Shown here piece after piece: positions 8,633 to 17,207 of a stretch of 64,000 bases of DNA; position 1 is the first letter of the stretch, and every line of letters starts with the position of its first letter. This DNA comes from JBBRDU01 sp038230335 (lineage in GTDB: Bacteria; Verrucomicrobiota; Verrucomicrobiia; Chthoniobacterales; UBA10450), in the NCBI GenBank assembly GCA_038230335.1, contig JBBRNL010000008.1, positions 66,396 through 130,395 of the forward strand, in the 5' to 3' direction. The notes below the pieces were generated by a model. The model was not told the origin of the DNA and searched no databases. It saw only the letters and a list, made by a program, of their open reading frames with translations. The position numbers were made by a program, and so were the translations under genes.

Positions 8633-9271
8633 ATGGAGGCGCCCTTCGCAAATCGGCAGGAGGCCGGGCTCCGTTTGGCGGCTGCGCTGCGCGAATACGC
8701 GGGCCGCGAGGGTGTCATCGTGCTTGGTCTGCCGCGCGGTGGTGTGCTCGTCGCGCAAGCCCTGGCGCAGGAACTTTGTCTGCCGCTCGATGTGTTCATG
8801 GTCCGCAAGCTCGGTCTTCCCGGCTTTGAGGAGCTCGCTCTCGGGGCCATTGCTTCCGGAGGCGTGCGCGTCCTGAACGATGAAATTGTGGCCGGTTTTC
8901 CCGGCGCGGCCGAGTTGATTGAATCGGTCGCCGCCCGGGAATTCCTGGAATTGCAAAGGCGCGAAAGTTTGTATCGCCACGATCATCCGCCGCGGCAACT
9001 GCAAGGGCATGTCGTCATTGTCGTGGACGATGGACTGGCCACGGGCGCGAGTATGCGGGCGGCGGTGGCAGCTCTGCGCTGCCATCGTTGCGCGAGGATC
9101 ATCGTCGCCATCCCCGTGGCGCCGACCGACACTTGCCGCGATTTGCGGCCACAAACAGATGAACTGATCTGCCTGATCGAGTCAGATAACTTCCGTTCGG
9201 TCGGAGAATTCTACGAAGATTTCACCCAGGTCGAGGACGATGAGGTTCGTCGATTACTTCTTTGCCGATAG
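8633..9271 (+). CDS. Phosphoribosyltransferase-family protein
   Basis: About 212 residues. VIVVDDGLATGASM near residues 128-142 is the PRPP-binding loop of type I phosphoribosyltransferases, and GLPRGGVLVA at the N-terminus is the usual beta-strand and loop of the stand-alone 'predicted phosphoribosyltransferase' family (ComF/Rv0571c-like). Members of that family lack an assigned base substrate. I chose ATG at 8633; GTG at 8627 is equally possible, and neither has a clear RBS. It follows the FAD gene by 30 bp and converges on gcvP with 14 bp between stops. Confidence 0.8.
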   Translation: MEAPFANRQEAGLRLAAALREYAGREGVIVLGLPRGGVLVAQALAQELCLPLDVFMVRKLGLPGFEELALGAIASGGVRVLNDEIVAGFPGAAELIESVAAREFLELQRRESLYRHDHPPRQLQGHVVIVVDDGLATGASMRAAVAALRCHRCARIIVAIPVAPTDTCRDLRPQTDELICLIESDNFRSVGEFYEDFTQVEDDEVRRLLLCR

Positions 9272-9285
9272 GCGAGACTCTGTGT

Positions 9286-12186
9286 CTAATCTTTGCTGAA
9301 TTCCTCCACGGGCGGGCAGGAGCAAAATAAATTTCGATCGCCGTAGACGTTGTCGATCCGCGCGACTGACGGCCAGAATTTGTAATCGCGCGTCCAGGGC
9401 GCAGGAAAGGCGGCTTGTTCACGCGAGTAGGGGTGATCCCATTTAGTCGAGGCGATTTGCCGTATGGTGTGCGGCGCGTTTTTGAGCACGTTGTTTTTCA
9501 CATCGGCCTGGCCGCTTGCCACGGCGCCGATCTCTGCGTGAATCAAAATCATCGCGTCGCAGAAACGGTCGAGCTCGTCCTTCGATTCGCTCTCGGTTGG
9601 TTCGATCATCATCGTTCCAGCCACTGGCCAAGACACGGTCGGCGCATGGAATCCGTAATCCATCAGTCGCTTGGCCACGTCTTCTACTTCGATTCCCGCG
9701 CTCTTGCATGGCCGCAGATCAATGATGCACTCGTGCGCCACGAGCTCCTTCTTTCCCTTGAAGAGAACGGGGAAATAAGCGTCGAGCCGCTTCGCCATAT
9801 AGTTTGCGTTCAAGATGGCGACTTTCGTTGCCTGAGTCAGCCCGGTCCGACCCATCATCCGGATATACATCCACGAAATGGTGAGAATGCTGGCGCTGCC
9901 ATACGGGGCGGCGGCCACCGGGCCGGTCGTCGAATCCGAGGAAGCCTCCAACAAATTCGGGCGCGCCGGCAGGAACTGAACAAGATGTTTCGCCACGCCA
10001 ATCGGTCCGACTCCGGGGCCGCCTCCGCCGTGCGGGATGCAAAACGTCTTGTGCAAATTCAGGTGGCAAACATCGGCCCCATAATCACCGGGGCGGCACA
10101 GACCGACTTGTGCGTTCATGTTTGCGCCGTCGAGATAAACCTGCCCCCCGTGCGCATGCACAATTTCGCAGATGTCGCGGATGGTCGGCTCAAAGACACC
10201 ATGAGTGCTTGGATAGGTGACCATGAGGGCGCCCAGATCACGCGCATGCTGGTCCGCTTTGGCGCGCAGGTCGGCCAGGTCGATGTCGCCGTCTTTCAGG
10301 CAGGCCACCGGCACTACTTTGAAACCGGCCATGACGGCACTGGCGGGATTCGTTCCGTGGGCCGACGTCGGAATAAGGCAGATATTGCGATGTGTTTCGT
10401 TGCGCGATTCGTGATAGCCCCGGATCGCGAGCAACCCGGCATACTCGCCCTGCGACCCGGCATTTGGCTGCAGGGAGACCGCGGCAAAACCGGTGATCTC
10501 GGCGAGCCATGCTTCGAGCTGAATGCACATTTCCAGGTAGCCGCTCGTCTGATCTGCCGGCGCAAACGGATGAAGTTTGGAAAACTCCGGCCAGGAAACC
10601 GGAAACATCTCCGCGGTCGCGTTCAACTTCATGGTGCACGATCCCAGCGGAATCATCGAATGACACAGGGAGAGATCGCGCGACTCCAGTTTCTTCATGT
10701 AGCGGAGCATTTGCGTCTCGGTGTGATGCGTATTGAAGACCGGATGCTGGAGAAATTTCGATTTTCGATTTTCGATCTGCGATTCGGGTAAAGAGTTCTG
10801 AGCCATCTCAGCGAGGTCAAAATCGCGTCCGCGCAATTCCGGATGGGCCTCGAGAAAGACGTCGATGATCGAGCGGATATCGGCCAGAGTGGTCGTCTCA
10901 TCTACTGTCAGGGAGAGAAACCGATCCGGCAAAGGACGAAGGTTCATTCCACGTCGGGCAGCGGCCTCGCAAACCTGGTTAGCATTTCCGTGGGTCTGCA
11001 CTTTGACGGTGTCGAAAAAACGGTCATGCACGGGCGGATGACCCACTTTTTCGAGCGCGGCCGCAAGAAGACGCGCCGTTTGGTGAACGCGTCGGGCGAT
11101 GGCCAAAAGACCTTCCGGCCCATGATAGACGGCGTACATCGACGCCATCACGGCGAGCAGAACCTGCGCGGTACAGATGTTACTCGTGGCCTTGTCCCGC
11201 CGGATATGTTGCTCCCGTGTCTGAAGAGACAGGCGATAGGCCGGGCGTTCCTCGGCGTCGTGCGAAACACCGACGAGCCGTCCCGGCATGTGCCGCCTGT
11301 ATTCGTGGCGCGTTGCAAAATAGGCGGCGTGCGGACCTCCGAAACCGACCGGAACGCCGAAACGCTGGGTGCTGCCCACGGCCACGTCAGCTCCCATTTC
11401 ACCCGGCGTCTTGAGCAGGGTGAGCGCGAGGATGTCGGCTGCGACGACGACGAGCGCGCCCGCCGCGTGCGCCTGCCTAACGAAATCGCCATAATCACAA
11501 ATCGCTCCATCCGTGGCGGGGTATTGCAGGAGCGCACCGAAAACGTCGGGACCGAATGAAAACTGCGAAAAACTACCGATCTCTATCTTGAGTCCGAGCG
11601 GCTTGGCCCGCGTTCGCACGACTTCGATTGTCTGTGGATGGCAACTGTCTCCGACGAAAAATATTTTCCGACCCGGGACCGCCGCGTGGCAGAGCGCCAT
11701 GGCTTCGGCGGCGGCGGTGGCTTCGTCGAGCAGAGAGGCGTTGGCAATATCGAGACCCGTCAGATCGGTCACCATCGTTTGGAAATTGACGAGCGCCTCG
11801 AGCCGGCCCTGTGCCAATTCCGCCTGGTACGGAGTGTAAGCAGTGTACCAACCTGGGTTTTCCAGGATATTGCGCTGAATCACAGGCGGCGTAACGGTGT
11901 CGTGATAACCGGCGCCGAGGAATGAACGAGCCACTTTATTTTTGCGGGAAATGGCGCGCAGTTCAGCCAGGGCGTCCGCTTCGGATTCGCCCTCCGGCAA
12001 ATTGAGTTCACCCTCGAGGCGAATACTTTTTGGAACCGTTGCCTCGATTAGGGCGTCCAGGTTTTCAAAGCCGAGATGATGGAGCATCTCGGCGATTTCG
12101 CCGTCGCTCGGCCCGATGTGGCGCTGCGGAAATGAATCGATCTCCGTCCGCTCCGTCGCAGCTTCCCGTGAGGCTTCCCTGTGCAT
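9286..12186 (-). CDS. gcvP: Glycine dehydrogenase (aminomethyl-transferring), P-protein of the glycine cleavage system
   Basis: Full-length homodimer-type P-protein of about 966 residues, PLP-dependent, which decarboxylates glycine and loads the aminomethyl group on lipoyl-GcvH. FPQRHIGPSDGEIAEML is the classic N-terminus, and NLHKTFCIPHGGGGPG holds the PLP lysine at residue 713 (E. coli K706). The start is taken at the ATG of MHREASRE; a TTG 11 codons upstream is in frame. The linker between the two halves (about residues 467-478) is encoded by a 7-bp repeat array and reads SQIENRKSKF, an insertion not expected in the family. The partners gcvT and gcvH are about 47 kb away. Confidence 0.97.
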   Translation of the reverse strand: MHREASREAATERTEIDSFPQRHIGPSDGEIAEMLHHLGFENLDALIEATVPKSIRLEGELNLPEGESEADALAELRAISRKNKVARSFLGAGYHDTVTPPVIQRNILENPGWYTAYTPYQAELAQGRLEALVNFQTMVTDLTGLDIANASLLDEATAAAEAMALCHAAVPGRKIFFVGDSCHPQTIEVVRTRAKPLGLKIEIGSFSQFSFGPDVFGALLQYPATDGAICDYGDFVRQAHAAGALVVVAADILALTLLKTPGEMGADVAVGSTQRFGVPVGFGGPHAAYFATRHEYRRHMPGRLVGVSHDAEERPAYRLSLQTREQHIRRDKATSNICTAQVLLAVMASMYAVYHGPEGLLAIARRVHQTARLLAAALEKVGHPPVHDRFFDTVKVQTHGNANQVCEAAARRGMNLRPLPDRFLSLTVDETTTLADIRSIIDVFLEAHPELRGRDFDLAEMAQNSLPESQIENRKSKFLQHPVFNTHHTETQMLRYMKKLESRDLSLCHSMIPLGSCTMKLNATAEMFPVSWPEFSKLHPFAPADQTSGYLEMCIQLEAWLAEITGFAAVSLQPNAGSQGEYAGLLAIRGYHESRNETHRNICLIPTSAHGTNPASAVMAGFKVVPVACLKDGDIDLADLRAKADQHARDLGALMVTYPSTHGVFEPTIRDICEIVHAHGGQVYLDGANMNAQVGLCRPGDYGADVCHLNLHKTFCIPHGGGGPGVGPIGVAKHLVQFLPARPNLLEASSDSTTGPVAAAPYGSASILTISWMYIRMMGRTGLTQATKVAILNANYMAKRLDAYFPVLFKGKKELVAHECIIDLRPCKSAGIEVEDVAKRLMDYGFHAPTVSWPVAGTMMIEPTESESKDELDRFCDAMILIHAEIGAVASGQADVKNNVLKNAPHTIRQIASTKWDHPYSREQAAFPAPWTRDYKFWPSVARIDNVYGDRNLFCSCPPVEEFSKD
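10754..10788 (-). repeat. 7-bp repeat array inside the gcvP coding sequence
   Basis: On the plus strand the units read AATTTCG, ATTTTCG, ATTTTCG, ATCTGCG, ATTCGGG, that is, CGAAAAT-type 7-mers on the coding strand. Three 7-mers equal 21 nt and so seven codons, which keeps the frame. It encodes the hydrophilic peptide SQIENRKSKF between the two domains of GcvP. It is related in period and core (ATCGAA) to the array before glgA. Confidence 0.7.
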
Positions 12187-12298
12187 GCATGAGCCTACGG
12201 AACGAAAGTGTGCGTTCAACTCTTCAATGCCGGGACGTTGACGCGAATGGCAGCTTTCACCTCCTTGTCTGTCCAGACGTCCCGAGAGCGTTACGCTG

Positions 12299-13510
12299 CT
12301 ACTTCGTATCGTAGGTTTCGACGCCGTGACTTTTTAACTGCGCGCGGACCTGGGCGAGATGTTCGTGGTTCCGCGTTTCGACGGTGCAGAGCACATGCAC
12401 CGCTGAAACGTCAGTGCCGGCAAAGGCTCGGTCGTGCACCACCTGTTTGATGCTCGCTCCGGTCGAAGCAATCTGCGCGGTCAGGTCGGCCAGGCCGCCC
12501 GGTCGATCGCTAATGACGGCGGCGAAGCGCCCGAGCCGACCGTCCGCAACGAGGCCGCGCTCGATGACTCGACTGAGGACGTTCGGATCGATATTACCGC
12601 CGCAAAGAAGAAGAACGCATTTTTTCCCTGCGAACTCCTGCAGTTTTCCGGAGAGGCATGCGGCCAGGGGAGTGGCCGCCGCTCCTTCCACTACACCCTT
12701 TTCCAACTCGACGATGCGCAGGATGGCGATGGCGATTTGCTCCTCTGAAACAGTGACAATTTTGTCGACGCGCGAGTGCGCGAGAGCAAAGGCATTCACT
12801 CCTACTTCGGGAATGGCCAATCCGTCAGCCAAAGTCGGATGCAAGGCAATGCGCGTTGGTCGTCCCGCTTCCACCGCCGCGGAGAAACTGGCCACGTTCT
12901 CCGCTTCGACCGCGACAATTTTTATCTCCGGTCGCAATGTTTTCACGGCCAGGGCCACGCCCGCCAGAAGTCCGGCGCCCCCCACTGGAATAACGATGAC
13001 CTCGGCATCCGGCACCTGCTCCAGGATCTCGAGTCCGGCCGTGCCCTGGCCGGCAATGATGGCCGGATCGTCGTAACCGTCGATGTAAGCGAGTCCCTGC
13101 TCTTGCGCGATCTCATGCGCGCGCTTCTTCGCTTCGCCGAAGTCCTTACCGTAAAGCACAACGTTGGCTCCAAGTTTCTGACAATTGTTGACCTTGATGA
13201 GAGGAGCGAACTTCGGCATAACGACCGTGGCAGGGATGCCGAGCAGTTTTCCCTGGTAGGCGAGCGCTTGCGCGTGGTTGCCGGCGGACGCTGCGATGAC
13301 GCCTCGCTTCTGTTGCTCGGCGGGGAGTTGAGCGAGGGCATTACGGGCCCCGCGTTCCTTGAAACTTCCGGTGCGTTGCAGGTTGTCGAGTTTGCAGAAA
13401 ATGTCCATGCCGGTGAGTTCGCTCAGCGGAATGGAGTGCGGGCAGGGGGAGTAGTAGACCGCGTCTTTGATTCGATCGCGCGCCTTTTCGATATCCTGGA
13501 ATGTCACCAC
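12299..13510 (-). CDS. ilvA: Threonine ammonia-lyase with C-terminal ACT domain
   Basis: 403 residues. PLP lysine K51 lies in TGSFKERGA, SAGNHAQALAY is the substrate loop and VPVGGAGLLAG the phosphate-binding glycine loop. After about residue 325 a single ACT domain (FAAVISDRPGGLADLTAQIA) indicates the short allosteric type. It converts threonine to 2-oxobutanoate and ammonia in the cytoplasm, either for isoleucine synthesis or for catabolism. It lies between gcvP (112 bp downstream) and the hybrid kinase (51 bp upstream) on the same strand. A catabolic (TdcB-like) or serine-racemase-like role is possible, because the family does not separate these cleanly. Confidence 0.92.
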   Translation of the reverse strand: MVTFQDIEKARDRIKDAVYYSPCPHSIPLSELTGMDIFCKLDNLQRTGSFKERGARNALAQLPAEQQKRGVIAASAGNHAQALAYQGKLLGIPATVVMPKFAPLIKVNNCQKLGANVVLYGKDFGEAKKRAHEIAQEQGLAYIDGYDDPAIIAGQGTAGLEILEQVPDAEVIVIPVGGAGLLAGVALAVKTLRPEIKIVAVEAENVASFSAAVEAGRPTRIALHPTLADGLAIPEVGVNAFALAHSRVDKIVTVSEEQIAIAILRIVELEKGVVEGAAATPLAACLSGKLQEFAGKKCVLLLCGGNIDPNVLSRVIERGLVADGRLGRFAAVISDRPGGLADLTAQIASTGASIKQVVHDRAFAGTDVSAVHVLCTVETRNHEHLAQVRAQLKSHGVETYDTK

Positions 13511-13561
13511 GCACGTCCAATATACCTTGCGCGCGCGACCGGCAATGTTTCGCTGCGGCCG

Positions 13562-15241
13562 TCAGGACTGCGATCGGCAATCGAGTGCCTGCCGGACTGT
13601 CTTCGCCAGTTGCTCGGGGTCGAACGGCTTTGGCAAAAAGAACATGCCGTTTCCCACGCGATCGCCGGGATGGAGGGATTCTTCCAGGTAACCGGAGACG
13701 AATACCACCTTGGTTGCGGGGCTGACCTTACGCATCCAATCCGCAAAAAAACGTCCGCTCATCTGGGGCATGACCAGATCTGTCAAAAGGAGGTCTATCT
13801 TTCGTTTCGCGTCTTCGCCAAACAAACGTTGCGCGTCATCGCCATTGGCTGCTTCGACCACCTGATAACCAAGACTGCGAAGAATGCGCACCGACATATG
13901 CCGAACGCTAATGTCATCTTCCAGGACAAGGATCGATTCCGTGCCGACGGGCAATTTTCGGTCGGCCGGTTTCTTGTAGGAAGGCGGTGGGGGAGCTGAA
14001 ACTTTAGGCAGGTAAATTTCCACGCGGGTTCCTTCTCCTAATTCGCTCTCGATCCGAATGCATCCGCCGCTTTGCCGCACAATCCCATAACTGGTGGCCA
14101 ATCCGAGTCCGCTGCCCGTCCCTTCATTTTTCGTTGTGAAAAATGGCTCGAAAAGATGGCTTTTGACCTCGTCGCTCATGCCAACCCCCGTGTCTGTAAC
14201 GCGAATAACGATATAGGCACCGGGTGGAAGCACATCTAAACCACCGGATGCCTGGTCGTCCTGTGTGACAGCGACCGAAATCGTTTCCAAAGTCAACCGG
14301 CCGCCGCCGTGCATCGCGTCGCGTGCGTTGACGGCCAGGTTTAAGATGATTTGCGTTAGCTGTCCTGCATCGACCTTAATGTGAGCACCGCCGGGTTCGC
14401 GATGCGGATGGCAGACAACGGTAATATTGTCGCCGAGAAGACGCAAGAGGGAGCGCTCCAGATTCTGCACAAAATTGTTCACCTCAATGACGTGTGGCTC
14501 GAGCGCCTGCTTGCGGCTGAAGGCGAGGAGTTGGCCCGCCAGAGCTGAGGCACGTCCGGCTGCTCCCCGGATCTCTCCGACGTGGCTGGCGATGGCGCCT
14601 TTCACGCTGGATTCGGAGAGGACCAGATCGCTGTAGCCCAGAATAGTGGTCAGGAAATTATTGAAATCGTGCGCGACCCCGCCAGCCAGCTGCCCGAAGG
14701 CGTCCATCTTTTGGGAGTGGCAGAGCTGATCCTGTAATTGTTTGCGGGCGGTGATGTCCATGAGCGATCCCACGAAACGGATGGGCTGGCCAGTCACGTC
14801 GCGCGTGATAACGGCGCGTTCGAGAATTTGAAGGTACTCTCCGTCGGCTCGCTGAAAGCGATATTCGCCACTCCAGTTATCGACCTGATTGGCGAAGGCT
14901 TCACGAATACTGGCCGCGACGCGCGTGCGATCCGAGGGGTGCACACCCTGTTGCCAGAACCCGACTTTGAGCGCCTGGTCTGATTGGGAATAGCCGAGCA
15001 AATTCTCCAAGCCCTGCGGCCAAAAGAGCGCTCCGCTAATTACATTCCAATCCCGAATTGCATCGTTCGTAGCCCGGGCAACGATCGGAAGATAGTCGTG
15101 GCTCTGCGACGAACAATTTTCAGGTAAGGTGTGATTCTGTTCATGTTGGATTCCGTTGTGGTCATGTGGTACCTGTGCCCCATCGCGTCGGCACGATTGC
15201 GCTACTGGTTTGCAAGTCTGATTCCCGGTAGCCAATCCCAT
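13562..15241 (-). CDS. Hybrid sensor histidine kinase: PAS, HisKA/HATPase and receiver
   Basis: 559 residues without transmembrane segments, so probably cytosolic. A PAS/PAC module covers about 50-165 (HPSDRTRV, GSLMDITARKQ). The H-box GQLAGGVAHDFNNFL carries H191. The HATPase boxes VNARDAMHGGG, VTDTGVGMSDEV and TKNEGTGSGLGLATSYG follow. A C-terminal receiver starts at about 437 with ESILVLEDD, phosphoacceptor D488 (LLLTDLVMP) and a KPF lysine. The first 45 residues have no recognisable domain, so the real start may be internal. The receiver suggests a phosphorelay, but no partner regulator lies beside it. It is divergent from the SDR gene across 124 bp. Confidence 0.92.
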   Translation of the reverse strand: MGLATGNQTCKPVAQSCRRDGAQVPHDHNGIQHEQNHTLPENCSSQSHDYLPIVARATNDAIRDWNVISGALFWPQGLENLLGYSQSDQALKVGFWQQGVHPSDRTRVAASIREAFANQVDNWSGEYRFQRADGEYLQILERAVITRDVTGQPIRFVGSLMDITARKQLQDQLCHSQKMDAFGQLAGGVAHDFNNFLTTILGYSDLVLSESSVKGAIASHVGEIRGAAGRASALAGQLLAFSRKQALEPHVIEVNNFVQNLERSLLRLLGDNITVVCHPHREPGGAHIKVDAGQLTQIILNLAVNARDAMHGGGRLTLETISVAVTQDDQASGGLDVLPPGAYIVIRVTDTGVGMSDEVKSHLFEPFFTTKNEGTGSGLGLATSYGIVRQSGGCIRIESELGEGTRVEIYLPKVSAPPPPSYKKPADRKLPVGTESILVLEDDISVRHMSVRILRSLGYQVVEAANGDDAQRLFGEDAKRKIDLLLTDLVMPQMSGRFFADWMRKVSPATKVVFVSGYLEESLHPGDRVGNGMFFLPKPFDPEQLAKTVRQALDCRSQS

Positions 15242-15365
15242 GTGTAACAGCGATCAAAGGCGATGTTGAATCGAGCTAGTTCTGTGCCTCCTTTCTGAGA
15301 CGGAAACCGGCGACGTTTTTGTCGCTATTTGGTTCCTGAAAGTATTGTTAAGCCTGAAATTTATC

Positions 15366-16187
15366 ATGACTATCCCGAGTGATCCGGCCCGGCCTCTCAA
15401 AAATCAGAAAGCGCTCGTCACCGGTGCGAATTCCGGAATCGGCGAAGCCTGCGCGATCGCGCTGGGCGCGGCCGGGGCCGACGTGGTCGTAAATTATGTT
15501 TCGAATCCCGATGAGGCGGAGAGAGTTGCGGCCGTCATTCGGGAGAGCGGGAGCGACGCGATGACGTTTCAGGCCGACGTCAGCCAGGAAAGCGAGGTCC
15601 AGCAGATGTTCGTCAAGGCGATCGAACATTTCGGAACGATTGATATCCTTATTAATAATGCCGGGCTGCAACGCGACGCCGCTTTTCACGAAATGACTCT
15701 CGCGCAATGGAGCACCGTGATGAACGTCAATCTGACCGGTCAATTCCTGTGCGCGCGCGAAGCGGTCCGTGAATTTTTGCGAAGGGGCGTCGTTCCGTCG
15801 GTCTCAAGCGCCGCCGGCAAAATCATTTGTATGAGTTCGGTGCATGAGGTGATTCCATGGGCAGGGCACGTAAATTACGCCGCTTCCAAAGGGGGTGTGA
15901 TGCTCATGATGAAAAGCATGGCCCAGGAACTCGCGCCGCAGAAAATCCGGGTCAACAGTGTCGCGCCCGGCGCGATCAAGACGCCCATCAATCGCGAAGC
16001 CTGGGAGACGCCCGCAGCTGAGCAACGTTTGCTGGGCCTGATCCCGGAAGGCCGCGTGGGCGTTCCGGAAGATGTCGCTCGGGCCGCCGTCTGGCTGGCT
16101 TCGGATGTTTCCGATTATGTCGTTGGAACGACCTTGTTCGTGGACGGAGGGATGACGCTGTATCCCGGCTTTGCCACCGGTGGATAA
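15366..16187 (+). CDS. SDR-family oxidoreductase, glucose 1-dehydrogenase-like
   Basis: 273 residues from the ATG of MTIPSDPARP; an in-frame TTG lies 7 codons earlier. TGANSGIG (about 19-26) is the NAD(P) motif, NNAGLQRDA follows, and the catalytic triad is S158, Y171 and K175 (NYAASKGG). The C-terminal FVDGGMTLYPGF is typical of glucose/gluconate-type classical SDRs. This is a soluble dehydrogenase of sugars or related polyols; the exact substrate is not readable. It converges on the following minus-strand gene with 9 bp between stops. Confidence 0.85.
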   Translation: MTIPSDPARPLKNQKALVTGANSGIGEACAIALGAAGADVVVNYVSNPDEAERVAAVIRESGSDAMTFQADVSQESEVQQMFVKAIEHFGTIDILINNAGLQRDAAFHEMTLAQWSTVMNVNLTGQFLCAREAVREFLRRGVVPSVSSAAGKIICMSSVHEVIPWAGHVNYAASKGGVMLMMKSMAQELAPQKIRVNSVAPGAIKTPINREAWETPAAEQRLLGLIPEGRVGVPEDVARAAVWLASDVSDYVVGTTLFVDGGMTLYPGFATGG

Positions 16188-16196
16188 TCGAGCAGT

Positions 16197-16910
16197 CTAG
16201 CGAGCGCTCGCTGAAAGGGGTCCAACCGAAGCGGTGTTTACGGACAGTAGAACGCTTTCGCGCGCGTGCCGCGTCGCGAACTTTGAGTTCAGCGCGTCCT
16301 GCAGGGCCGAGGCCGTAAATGGCTTGTCCATTACCACCGCGGCCGGTTTGCTCTCGGGAAGGTCACTTCCCAAATTGATCAAGGCGGCAACGCGGCCGGC
16401 TTTCTCAACCCGGAAAGAAAGTCGGACGAATTTCGCTTCGATGCCGAGAAGCGAAACCCCAAATAACCGTTTATGTGAGAAAGGGACAACGCCTTCTACG
16501 TCCACCCAGGCAACGCTGTCGGCCTTCAGGCGCTCATTCGACACGGCGATTTTAAGTTCCCCTTGGGCCCGAACGTTCTCATTGAGAAACGTCAATCGAT
16601 CGAGCAGGGGAATCTTGGGCAACTCGACGACAAAATCGGTCTGACCCTCCTGCAATACGCAGGTCACTGTGTCGTCTTCCATGATCAGTGCGCTCGCTCC
16701 TGGCTCGGGCGCGGACAGTTTCGAGACGCGACCACTCTGGCCGTCCGGGGTGACGCATTCGATGCGCGCTCCGGAATTCATCTGCATGAGTTTCCCTGTG
16801 ACCGGGGAGGCCTCGGATGCTTCGTTCGCGCCCAGTGCTGGCGTTGCCAGGGAGATAAGGCCCGCGATCAACAAAACCGTCTGGGCGGTCTGTGAGGTGG
16901 CGGAAGGCAT
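16197..16910 (-). CDS. Secreted hypothetical protein
   Basis: 237 residues beginning with a signal peptide (LLIAGLISLATPALGA, cleavage expected after ALGA). The mature part has no family I recognise. It is rich in beta-prone stretches (DSVAWVDVEGVV, AKFVRLSFRVEKAGRVAAL), suggesting a periplasmic beta-sandwich. No Cys-based lipobox is present. The 3' end contains a perfect 14-bp palindrome AGCGAGCGCTCGCT (16199-16212) coding for the last residues. It lies between the SDR gene and the start of the polysaccharide locus, on the opposite strand from both. Confidence 0.6.
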   Translation of the reverse strand: MPSATSQTAQTVLLIAGLISLATPALGANEASEASPVTGKLMQMNSGARIECVTPDGQSGRVSKLSAPEPGASALIMEDDTVTCVLQEGQTDFVVELPKIPLLDRLTFLNENVRAQGELKIAVSNERLKADSVAWVDVEGVVPFSHKRLFGVSLLGIEAKFVRLSFRVEKAGRVAALINLGSDLPESKPAAVVMDKPFTASALQDALNSKFATRHARESVLLSVNTASVGPLSASAR

Positions 16911-17207
16911 ACGCGACTGTAAAGAGCTTAGATCGCGCCAGTTGTTGGGAGATTCACCGTTTTGGGCGCCTGTTCCGGCGATCCTGCAGTTTTCTTCGAA
17001 AAGGAAGTAAGATCAGAGGGAGAACAAGCCGATTTCGCTTGCTTCTACCATCGATCTTTGAGTAGAAAGGCGGGGAATATACACACCCGTAGAGCAGCAT
17101 CGCCGCCTGGACACATTGTTTGAAGAGACTCCTGTGTTGAGGCGACGCGCCTGCGAAGAAAAGACCTTGGTACCACAACTGCTAACCTAAACCTGCCTCA
17201 CCAGCTT
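16911..17207. other. Intergenic region before the polysaccharide locus
   Basis: 297 bp between divergent genes. The only interpretable element is a sigma-54-like -24/-12 pair at 17168-17182. I see no convincing sigma-70 pair for the minus-strand secreted protein, no riboswitch-like structure and no small coding frame with an RBS. Confidence 0.5.
17168..17182 (+). promoter_or_regulatory. Candidate sigma-54 (-24/-12) promoter
   Basis: TGGTAC-N5-CTGC has the invariant GG and GC doublets exactly 12 bp apart, with two mismatches to the consensus TGGCAC-N5-TTGC. A start about 12 bp downstream would leave a leader of only about 14 nt before the ATG at 17208, which is short. No sigma-54 activator gene is in the window. 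This is a suggestion, not a firm promoter. Confidence 0.35.

Noticed and set aside
9415..10791. Plus-strand frame of 458 codons opposite gcvP
   Set aside because: Antisense to a well-conserved gene; its translation shows no domain.
12776..13999. Plus-strand frame of 407 codons across ilvA and the hybrid kinase
   Set aside because: Spans two minus-strand genes that both carry catalytic motifs; no motif in this frame.
16199..16212. Perfect palindrome AGCGAGCGCTCGCT
   Set aside because: Lies inside coding sequence at the end of the secreted hypothetical gene and lacks a T-tract; may be chance in GC-rich DNA.
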